The position numbers and the translations under genes are program-made. From contig OY723260.1 in NCBI GenBank assembly GCA_963210315.1, positions 372,001 to 436,000 of the forward strand: a stretch of DNA of 64,000 nt, in the 5' to 3' direction. Source of the DNA: Rhynchopus euleeides. Taxonomy: Eukaryota; Euglenozoa; Diplonemea; Diplonemida; Diplonemidae. Shown here in pieces: positions 41,301 through 48,893 of this stretch (positions within the stretch are counted from its first letter, which is position 1; each line of letters starts with the position of its first letter). The notes beneath the pieces are model-generated. The model was not told the DNA's origin and did not search any database. It saw nothing but the letters and a program-made list of their open reading frames with translations.

Positions 41301-43843
41301 GAGAATCCAGACGCACCATGCAGCAGCAAGCCGAAGTAGTCGACAGTACGCCAGGCATCCTCCCTGTCGGTATCGGCTGTCACGACAAGCCCGTCCTCCG
41401 TGTGCATCACGTAGGTGAGGTTCTCTGCCAGGCGGTTGCGCACGAGCTCATCGTCGATCACCTCTTGCATGTTCTTCGCCAGCTCGTCGGCAGGAAAGGA
41501 CAGCACCATCAGCCCCACAGGCAGCTCACCGGAGTCCCACTCGCGAGACCCCTGAATATTGTAGGCTACGCTGTAGAAGGGCGAGTTTAGCTTGCCTTCC
41601 AAGTCCAGGGCCGTGATCGGCATGGCTTGGTAGTCGCCGACGTACATGCGGAATGTGAACAGCCCGCCTGACCTATACTCGGGATCGTGGTTGAACTGAA
41701 CGATGCTTGTGAATTGCGGCGGGAGGTCAGTCCACCACATCCGCTTGAAAGGGTCGTGGACAGACGGTTCGAAGTACTCCTCCCACCCAGGGGTGTTCCG
41801 CCACATCGTGTGCTGGTACGGCTGGTTCGTGTCGCACAGTGTGAGCTGCGTCCCGTTCAGCATGTGTGACTTAGGGTCGTTCTGCACGCGAAACTCATCC
41901 CAGTACCACCCGCTGTGCATGAAGACCTGCAGGACGACCCCAGTTGTGTAGCGAAGCGTCTCTTTGTGCCAGTGCGCCTTGTCCAGGTATTCCGTGCGTG
42001 TGCCCCATGCCTCGCACGTGGCTTCCCCACTGAATGGCGCAATACCGTTGACCATGCCAGCAGCGGCACGGAGACGGCGCCTTGACGTGTCGATGGCCCC
42101 CTCCAAGGCACCGGCTGCTGTCTGCAGGAAGAGCTCGGTGAGGTCGTTGGCAATCCTGTCCTCACGCAGCACCATGACCTTGACAGCCTCCTCTTTGTTC
42201 TCACGCTGTGCCCTCTCCGCGTCCTTGCCTGCACTGTCCGCAAGTATGAAGGTCACAATCGCGAGCAGCACAGCCAGCGAGGCGGACAGCAGTGTGGACG
42301 ACAGCCCCAGCGGGATGCCGCTTGCCTCAGGCAGGGGTGTGGAGTGCCTGTGCATGTGCACCAGCTTGGCGACAAGGGCAATCGCGCCCAGCGAGAGGAC
42401 CACCACACCTATCACCGCAACAGGTTCCTCCATCAGCGCCTTCGTGTCGGTGTCCACAGTCAGCTCCGCTTCCAACTCCACAGGGACAGGCGTGTCGTTC
42501 CACACGACAGGCGCAGGCTTCTGGAACAGCAGCTCCACCTCGAATGTGTAGCTGTCGATGCGAGATCCTGTTTCACGAAGGTAGCCTTCTACAGCCATGG
42601 CACCCTTTACGGAAGTCATCGATCCGATCGGCAGCTCGATATTGCGCCCCACGCCATGGATGCGCCTGCTGTCAGGCACAACCCACGCACGCACACCTGC
42701 CTTCATCATGAGGAACGCGTAGTCGGGGCGTGAACACCGTCTGGAGCTTGTTGGAGGGCGGAACGCAACGATGCGGCCACGCACAAGATCAACGTCCCAT
42801 TTGTCGAAGTCGCACATATACTCTTTGTCGGGGAGTGCCTCCAGATCGATGAACAACACATTCTCCTGCAGGGGGAACTCCATGACGTCCATCATGTTGT
42901 TGTGGCGCCGCATCGGGAGCAGCTCAGGCTGCCACAGGCACCCCAGCTCCTCTTCCGTGTCTGGGTTGTGCATCATGAGGGGGCACCCGGTGCACAGCCG
43001 CTTCGCAGGGTCGGGGTTGCTGAGACAAATGCCATCGCTCAGGAACCAGTATGGGCAGTTGCCGCCAGCAAATTCAGAAAAGTCTGCCACCTCCAGGTTC
43101 GCACGCGGCTTGTCTGCGCCACAGTGGTACACGAACTTCCCACGCACCTCTCCTGTTGCTGCCTTCAGGAGCTTCAGGATGGGCAAATCCTGTGCATCAG
43201 CCTTCGCCTGCATCATCACAACGTCCTCGATGTCTTTCGATGACGCACGAAGACGCCACGGTTCATTCTCATACAATGCATGATGAAACGTGTACAAGAA
43301 GACCGACAGCTTGTTGCCCAACTTGCGCTGCACACGTGCACCACCGGCAATCCCACCGCCACACCCAAACGAATCCATGTAGTTGTAGAAGCCGATGGTG
43401 TCCGTCAGGTCTGCATCCCCGTAGTCGGATGTGCTGCACCCACCGCCACCCGTGTGCGTCACCACACGCATCTCCTTGCCGTTGTACGGGCTGGCGATGT
43501 CCATGTTCGACTCCTCGATGTAGGGCGTCTTCTCCATCGCACCGACGCAGTGCTGCAGCCCGATGTACTCAGCAGGCACGCCTGACGTGAACTCGAATGT
43601 GTACGCACACGGCCCGCACAGCTCGCTGCGTTTGATCCAGTTGTCGAGGTCGCAGTACACGTCTTGGTTTGTGGGATTCTCTCGAATCAGCTTGAAGTCG
43701 CCATCAAATCGCCGCTGCATCAAGTCAGAGAACTGCGGGTTGAACGTGTTGATACACTCATACATGTCGTAGTGGCACTCAGGCACGCCTGCCAGCACCG
43801 CCGTGCTGAGGGCTGCCACCCATAGCACCACAAAGCCCTTCAT
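38360..43843 (-). CDS. receptor-type adenylate cyclase, paralogue B
   Basis: 1827 aa, one exon, start chosen at the shared signal peptide (ATG at 43843). Signal peptide 1-19, Cys-rich ectodomain to about 474, TM1 475-495, TM2 513-536, Cache-like sensor, LamG-like domain (about 905-1165), TM3 1243-1264, HAMP-like linker, then a class III cyclase domain from 1346. All key residues are present: metal Asp1356 (VVFTDIQGST) and Asp1399 (KTIGDAFMVAF), purine-selecting Lys1395 and Asp1470, transition-state Asn1477 and Arg1481 (YDYFGPTVNRAARL). Lys/Asp rather than Glu/Cys predicts ATP to cAMP. A second, degenerate cyclase-like domain follows (about 1606-1765), then a Ser-Pro-Arg-rich tail. Three membrane passes put sensor and LamG outside and the cyclase in the cytosol. 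It is a tandem duplicate of paralogue A, 4.6 kb away. Confidence 0.9.
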   Translation of the reverse strand: MKGFVVLWVAALSTAVLAGVPECHYDMYECINTFNPQFSDLMQRRFDGDFKLIRENPTNQDVYCDLDNWIKRSELCGPCAYTFEFTSGVPAEYIGLQHCVGAMEKTPYIEESNMDIASPYNGKEMRVVTHTGGGGCSTSDYGDADLTDTIGFYNYMDSFGCGGGIAGGARVQRKLGNKLSVFLYTFHHALYENEPWRLRASSKDIEDVVMMQAKADAQDLPILKLLKAATGEVRGKFVYHCGADKPRANLEVADFSEFAGGNCPYWFLSDGICLSNPDPAKRLCTGCPLMMHNPDTEEELGCLWQPELLPMRRHNNMMDVMEFPLQENVLFIDLEALPDKEYMCDFDKWDVDLVRGRIVAFRPPTSSRRCSRPDYAFLMMKAGVRAWVVPDSRRIHGVGRNIELPIGSMTSVKGAMAVEGYLRETGSRIDSYTFEVELLFQKPAPVVWNDTPVPVELEAELTVDTDTKALMEEPVAVIGVVVLSLGAIALVAKLVHMHRHSTPLPEASGIPLGLSSTLLSASLAVLLAIVTFILADSAGKDAERAQRENKEEAVKVMVLREDRIANDLTELFLQTAAGALEGAIDTSRRRLRAAAGMVNGIAPFSGEATCEAWGTRTEYLDKAHWHKETLRYTTGVVLQVFMHSGWYWDEFRVQNDPKSHMLNGTQLTLCDTNQPYQHTMWRNTPGWEEYFEPSVHDPFKRMWWTDLPPQFTSIVQFNHDPEYRSGGLFTFRMYVGDYQAMPITALDLEGKLNSPFYSVAYNIQGSREWDSGELPVGLMVLSFPADELAKNMQEVIDDELVRNRLAENLTYVMHTEDGLVVTADTDREDAWRTVDYFGLLLHGASGFSAGMQRGFQLFTLFDSLEWEFNAYAHFLLSKYGRLDAKAADGQVIVGTFRARDYYRGYRTGWMWFPFDGAVGEAGWHVWDTWTECEGGGSGCVRFDTGHNGRGQALYLDGTGAVRVSPYLTQRVPRVARRRVGGVVGYQSTLDYYNNTMPWGGVDDVIVTQRNARPSVQGERWEPVVREKVFMKNDYSVSVWVKRSQADGKGIIFADSVTPDTNLRVYEDGSVVISIVSYGCRTAAVRNLPVGEWVFLTAAVRFARRRSMGYCAMYVDGVRRTKSPMGERVPMTYVAHNYSIGHKYTGHIDDLRVHNLTLSAGQVQELMRTDDARWIPDQQLTFALHVTEQADEHRPGFEKRSLVALIIPQEDIVRDSLANAAKMSIAVSAQDQVTQDNLSRRNTATWLLVFAIMLLFVLIFVTFNAVLTRPFAQFAREILRVSEADVEGIARIQEGGSLLQEINVMSGAINVLVTNMREYKAFMPEAIFAREPAPFAEPDPDTVPGIDTGRAAVVFTDIQGSTALWEACPEGMAVGLRVHNATMREQILAFDGYEVKTIGDAFMVAFADADHAIDFSLAAQEGLVRATWPEPLMELPQCARDAAGHGGLRVRIGCTFGDVNVELNEVLRRYDYFGPTVNRAARLEAQGMGGGVVVEEAVVDTLQSVREGRAVVVPLGKRTLKGFSSEVPLVLLAPKSLGVRQAFVPPPGSPVRKPLNPLVREQDLDLESVGSDGSMSLRQSLRRTNLNGSMQPGFEDKLSEIGTATVGFIDDTPLEGRGADLTTHANMHLARVITSLGRTDGRLLNVCGTAALVSWNVLSPCVGHVEGALRFVHMMLGSMQQMHCGLCCGTVFTGCIGTKGQRFVTAVGPCVQACIRAQARALTDDRPVMLVTQENAVATAVTERSLAFARGGLTVGTEAFLLYEVDCTAVAEGLSGRAGLFGCGTPFRAGRKNPGSPRSPRSPRSSHGSRGFMTPHSPHSPRSPLRGW

Positions 43844-45870
43844 GCCCACGCTGATCACCTGAAATGGACGGAGTGTCGTACCTTCTGCCACTGCACTACA
43901 TCACGCACAACCCAACTCAAACCAACACACGCAGGGCGGGGGCGGGGGAGGGACCTCGCTCCAAGGTGCAGACAACTGAGACTGGTGCCACTCGTGGCGC
44001 AGCTTGATACAACCGAAGTCTACCAACCGCTCACCACACCCCCTCCTCCTCACCCCGCGCCCCCAACCCACAACCCGCCCTACCCACACAGCACTGGATC
44101 ACTCGCCCCCGGGTTCCTGATAGCAAGCTGATTCGGATGCCTGTTGCAGGCACACAACTGCTATGTCAACATGGCGAAGTGGCCTACGAAGAGAACGGGG
44201 CTCATCGGCACACTCCCATACACATGGCGGGGGAGGCAGCTGTGCGATAGACGGGGTGATTTCTTTTGGCACCCCCCCCGGGGCTTACTAAGCTGTTTAA
44301 CCCACGGGGATAACCCACGCCCAGGTGTCGACAACATCAATGGGCTCCGGAGGCGTTTGCGCAGGCCTGGCCTCCTCGAGACTACCCAGGCAGACAAGGA
44401 TAAAAAAGTGGCGTGGCCAGGAATCGGCGGGCCAGTCCCTGGGGGTGGGGTTGGGTGAGGAGGACACGGGAAAAGAGCCACTCGCGCCAAATCGCAGGTT
44501 GCAGAACTGAGCGTGGCACATTCTGCATAAAACCGTCAGGTTGCCGCCGGAGTTACAGAAGAGGATAGACATCAGGAAGAGAAATGCCAGAGGCAAAGGT
44601 GGGATGGCGCGCGCCCTGGCATGAAGGCGACTCACACTGCTGCTGCAGTGCAGAAACCACCCTGCGCGGGCCTCGGGAACAACGGGCGGAGAAAGCGTAC
44701 TCCTTTCGCAATGTGTTAGAATCACCCTCTCCAGCAAACTGATTTTCGTTGATCTCACATTTGTCGCAAGGACGTGTTGGGGGCGGGGGCGGGGAATCCA
44801 TGCGAGGGTGGTTCTACTCCCAAGCTTCAGTCGTACGGCTTCCTTCGTTACTCCGCGGCTTTCGCCACACTTCGGCGCTCGTATATAAGAAGCTCAGAAC
44901 AGACATTAAACAGAATGAAGCGGACCAGATACGAAACACACATAGCGAGAGCATGGGGTTGCCAGTACTGTCGCCCTGCTTCTCCAGAACTCACTTGTTG
45001 AGAGAGGTGGTAGGGTGCTGAAAAGAGACCTGGCGTTTGGATGCTTGTTTGTTTGTTCGGTTCAAAAAAAGAAGAATCTCGGGTCGGGGTGTCGAGTCGG
45101 GCTGTGCCGTGCCTTGATGAAGAGCTGTATTTTCTACTTTTTTTTGGCGAAGATCTCCGTGTGCCCATCTGAACATCTGTGCTGGGGTGGCCATCCATCC
45201 AAGCCTGTTTTTATCATGAGACAGATTTTCAAAATAAAGAAATGCCACTGCAGAACAAATCGCGTCTGAGCATATGGTGGCGTGTTTCGCACGCAGAAAG
45301 TGCCACTGCGCATCTCAATATTCTGCACGGGCTAATTTGTGCTGACTTCCACTCACACACCTACTCTGGTGCCATGAGTGGTAGGAAACAAGCGCGTGGC
45401 ATGTTCCGCCCCACATCGAAGTGTGCGTAATTTCAAAACCCCCAACTTGCGAGTAGAGATCTGAACTTCACTATTTTTTCCACCAGAAATCCCGTAAGTT
45501 GAGTTTAGACAGCCACCCAGAATACGATTCTTTGCAGAGATGAACGACGCATCGCACGAATCACACGAAATCACCGTGTGTTCTCACACCACATAATTTC
45601 GGGCACGTCGCACCCAAACAGAAAATGGAGGAAGAGATGAACAAGAGAACCCGGGCTGAAGTGCCGCCGTGATTTTCCAATCGCACCATTGACGGCCCCC
45701 GCAGGGCACGCAAGCCACCCGACTTTTACGAAAGGCTGGCCTCCAGCACAGCTCGGTTGGAACCCTGGTAATCGCAAAAAGAAAAAAAGGGAACGATGAA
45801 GCCGAAAGGGTGAAGACAGATGACAGCAAGACGATCCCCGACAGGGCCCGCACACTCCACACATCAAGGT
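43844..45870. other. no gene seen; one dispersed repeat
   Basis: Upstream region of cyclase B. Bases 44690-44890 match 61140-61350 in two blocks. Everything else is short ORFs without recognisable domains. No TATA box or other promoter element is convincing. Confidence 0.5.
44690..44890 (+). repeat. dispersed repeat pair, copy 1
   Basis: It shares GTACTCCTTTCGC, CCAGCAA.CTG, AAGCTTCAGTCGTACG and CTTCCTTCGTTACT with 61140-61350. The CTTCG.CGCTCGTA end also appears at 6560-6590. Confidence 0.65.
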
Positions 45871-47101
45871 GTATACGGTGGACTCCAGCGGCCCTAGCGG
45901 GAGTCTGGGAGCGGGAGTCTGAGCGGGTGTCAAAGACTCCCGCTAGCGGGAGTCTATACTCCCGCTAGGGGGAGTCTGACTCCCCCTAGCGGGAGTCTTT
46001 TCACCTATTTTCATCCATTTTTCCCATGATATAGTTACAGTCTACTGGCGTGGGGGGTAAAATCATGGTGGAAGAGGGATGGGGAGGGGCTTGTTTTGCT
46101 TCTGTCAGTTTCCCCGGACTCTGGACTACCTACCTATCCTCCTGGTAGCGGCTACACCTGCGGAGGTGAGCGGTTAGAATTTGAGGTGTCAAAGTGCGGC
46201 CATCGCCTGTCGTAGTTGTGTTACACCTTGGGCAAGACAAGCCATCCTGCAGGCCTCATCTTCTTCGTCAGAACTGTCATCCCCCTCCTGCTGTGCGCGT
46301 TGGTCAAGCGTGCTCAAAGTCGCCTCGGATGACACGAATGGTGTGAAAGTCGCCCCCAGCGGGATTGGCATTTTGCACAAGCAGAGCGATAATTTGCGGT
46401 GTCCTTCGGGGAACCGGAACAGGAAGTAGGGCGCGCTGATGGGTTCAACGAAGTCCTGTGTGTTGCAGTGCACAAACCCCTTCTGCAGCTGTGTCAACTG
46501 TGTGCAAAGAACATACACAGCCAATCTATGAGCGTGTCGGGTGTGCAGACACGGACAGAGGATGACTTCTCTATACCCGAGGATCCCGTCCTGCGACAGG
46601 TGCGCAACCTTCCAAGGCATGCCCGATGCGCGCCGCTTCTCTTCTGCCATCGCAAGATCTCTCTCGTAAGTTGCGGAGCTGGCGATTGTAACGGCATCTT
46701 TCTTGCGATGTCCGTTCTCTGCTTCTTCAAATTCGTCGTTGTTCTGCAGAGGCACTGCATCTTCTGGAGCCCACCAATGATGGAGACTGTGTACGTAGGC
46801 ATTGCGCGTTGATCCCTTTTCGGCATGCTCCATCAACCAGTGAAATATATGCCCTGAGATCCGAGCACGCAAGAAGGGAATCCGGGCTGACTCATCCTTG
46901 CATCCCCAGAAGCGCCAGGGGATGTCTGCATACCGGAAATGCATGAGGTCTGCAAGGGAGACAAAGAGGTAGCGGAACAAGCCCTTGTAGGTGTGTCCTG
47001 TGACAGGCAAGCACGACCTTCCGGAACTGAGCACCTGTCCCATGCTGCGACACATTCAGTGCAAGGTTTGTACAGGTCTTGTCGAATATTTTTTTGTTGT
47101 C

Positions 47102-47778
47102 TCATCCAGCAGGGGTGGAGCTTGAAATATGGGGTTGCGGGCTGGATCGGGTCAGATCGGGTCAGCCAATTTTTTCTTATGGGTTCCCCCCCGGTTCGTC
47201 TCAGAGATCAGTGCTCGGGCCCAGCCTCCCGCGAGGTACCGGAACCGATATGCAGCCCCGGACGCGCAAGGACTTGGTTACAAGACAAACACATGCCGTA
47301 GGGGGGGTCTGGGAGGCGGAGCTCCCAGCCGCCGGAGGCCACGGTAGTGAACATCTGTGACTTGCGGGCGTACGGATTCTGTGTGAGTTGGCTGCGTCCT
47401 CCTGAGGATACTGAGATTCCCTGACGTAAAGGGCTTGGGTACAAGACAGGCACATGCCACAGGGGGGTCTGGGGGGCGGAGCCCCCCAGCCACCGGAGGC
47501 CACGGTAGTAAACGTCTGTTGCACGGTACGGGTTGGGCAGCTTCATTTGTCCTCTATTGTGACTGTTTGAGGCCTGTGCTCATGTCGCTGGGGTCACTTT
47601 GCTCACGAAACGCCTCCTGGTCACCTTGAGGCCCCAAGGCGAGGAGCCAACTTTTCCGGTTTCCCGAAACTCTTTATTTTTTTTTCTTTTTACCCCTGAC
47701 CTGATTTTTTGTGAGGGCCTGCAGAAAATCAGGTCAGCTGACCCGAAAAAACCCCCAAGCTCCACCCCTGTCATCCAG
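47102..47778. mobile_element. 661-bp hAT-type MITE with perfect 8-bp TSD
   Basis: The element spans 47110-47770. TIRs are CAGGGGTGGAGCTTG at both ends, and the target duplication TCATCCAG occurs at 47102-47109 and 47771-47778. The 8-bp duplication and CAGGG-type end are hAT hallmarks. Subterminal GGTCAG/CTGACC words occur near both ends. It contains two 60-bp GTGGCCTCCGGCGG repeats (47300-47357, 47458-47520, minus strand). The hAT transposase at 7721-9736 is a possible source of mobilising enzyme (inference). Confidence 0.9.
47300..47520 (-). repeat. two 60-bp GTGGCCTCCGGCGG repeats
   Basis: Two copies about 160 bp apart, with spacer text (CACACAGAAT, CCTCAGGAGGAC, CAGGGAATC) shared with the 17277/17451 pair. 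The repeated unit is therefore the motif plus spacer. Confidence 0.85.
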
Positions 47779-48005
47779 TACCCTGATCAGCCGCATGGCG
47801 AGCCCCTTGCAGTCATGGAGTGCTGGGGTGACGTAGCGGGCATTGGGAAGCACACCTGCCAAGAGGGAGGGGTAGCCAGCCTCTTTCATCTCAGAGAGAG
47901 TCAGGTGCGGGTATCGATGCACCTGTTGATACCAGCGTTCTTCTGGGATGTCGCACAGTGAGCATCGGTGCCCTCGCCCCCCGCATCGCCTCATTGTTGC
48001 CCACT

Positions 48006-48109
48006 GCTGATCTATACTCCCGCTAGCGGGAGTTGGACTCCCCCTAGTTGAGACTCCCGAAAAGGGTTAAACCCGGTAGTGGTACCCTACCCCCGCTGGA
48101 GTCCACCGT
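48006..48109. repeat. internal copy of the 3-kb element's right end
   Basis: TCTATACTCCCGCTAGCGGG to GGAGTCCACCGT, nearly the same as 48806-48889 and in the same orientation, but with an 11-base insertion and no GTAT after it. Confidence 0.85.
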
Positions 48110-48183
48110 GCAAGGCCGGATCAGCCCACGGGTGGGTTTGAGGAAGAAATCTGGGGGGGCAAATTTTGCTGCGACTTCCGGTT

Positions 48184-48639
48184 TCACCCGGCCGAACTCC
48201 AGCATCTATCCAGACCCACGGTGCCAAGCCGTTCGCCCGTGTCGCGATCATTCGCGGCTTCAGGCTGCCCCGACGACACGTTTGTATCCTGCACCTTGCC
48301 ATACTTCGCCTCCACCTTGTATATGACGGAGAGCGCCCTCCTTCCGCATCGTTGCGACTTCCCTGACAGCGAACTTATCCATGTCAGGGAAGACATGGCG
48401 ATGATTGCGTTGGCCACCTGGGTGCTGTGCTGGTGGAGCTCCTTGCTCAACACCGTTGCTAGGAGCCTTCTAATGGATCCCAGTGTCAGCACACTGCCCC
48501 CTTTTTTAACAGGGAAGGCCGTGCAAAAATCATGCACAATGTTCGTCGCCTCCGCAGCCTCGGGACTCTCTGCGCTCTTCTTCTTCTTAATCGACTTTGC
48601 CGCCGGCTTCGCTGCCGGCTTCGTTGTCGTCTTCCCCAT
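48184..48639 (-). CDS. Lys-rich unknown protein
   Basis: A 151-codon ORF starting MGKTTTKPAAKPAAKSIKKK, a basic Lys/Ala/Pro N-terminus like that of nuclear or DNA-binding proteins, then a helical-looking middle (VLTLGSIRRLLATVLSKEL). No family was recognised. It lies between the internal and outer right ends of the 3-kb element and could be an element protein or a first exon. Confidence 0.4.
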   Translation of the reverse strand: MGKTTTKPAAKPAAKSIKKKKSAESPEAAEATNIVHDFCTAFPVKKGGSVLTLGSIRRLLATVLSKELHQHSTQVANAIIAMSSLTWISSLSGKSQRCGRRALSVIYKVEAKYGKVQDTNVSSGQPEAANDRDTGERLGTVGLDRCWSSAG

Positions 48640-48893
48640 TTTTGTGAATCAGGTCTGCGAGCTGGGATGGGTGGAAACGTCCGTTTCGTTTGGTGTGGCT
48701 GTACTTCAGTGACGAGTGCCACATTGCATAGGTATCATGGGAAAAATGAGTGAAAATAGGTGAAAAGACTCCCGCTAGGGGGAGTCAGACTCCCCCTAGC
48801 GGGAGTCTATACTCCCGCTAGCGGGAGTTGGACTCCCCCTAGTTGAGACTCCCGAAAAGGGTTACCCTACCCCCGCTGGAGTCCACCGTGTAT

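Larger units (their letters stand above)
46189..47994 (-). pseudogene. unknown protein gene of the 3-kb element, split by a MITE
   Basis: Two ORFs, 47994 to about 47771 and 47055 to 46189 (288 codons), are separated by the hAT-type MITE at 47110-47770. Removing the MITE and one 8-bp target duplication puts them in one frame, with a single TGA (47058-47056) left between. The first part has CSLC and a Trp/Tyr/His-rich stretch (ERWYQQVHRYPHLTLSEM). The second has HIFHWLMEHAEKGS, an acidic DSSDEEDE patch near the C-terminus and an aromatic core. I recognise no family. Its place inside a TIR element suggests it could be that element's transposase or an accessory protein, but no DDE triad is evident. 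It is broken by insertion and by one stop. Confidence 0.55.
45871..48893. mobile_element. 3-kb TIR transposon with 4-bp TSD and palindromic subterminal repeats
   Basis: The element spans 45875-48889 and is bounded by perfect 17-bp TIRs, ACGGTGGACTCCAGCGG. GTAT flanks both ends (45871-45874, 48890-48893), giving a 4-bp target duplication. Each end carries several GACTCCCGCTAGCGGGAGTC-type palindromes, with variants GACTCCCCCTAG. A second copy of the right end lies inside at about 48006-48109, so the structure may be composite. The minus strand carries a split gene (46189-47994) and a Lys-rich ORF (48184-48639). No known transposase is recognised. Confidence 0.8.

Noticed and set aside
28890..43590. 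many long plus-strand ORFs opposite the cyclase genes (up to 527 codons)
   Set aside because: Shadows of GC-rich minus-strand coding sequence; the real frame has signal peptide, membrane spans and catalytic motifs.
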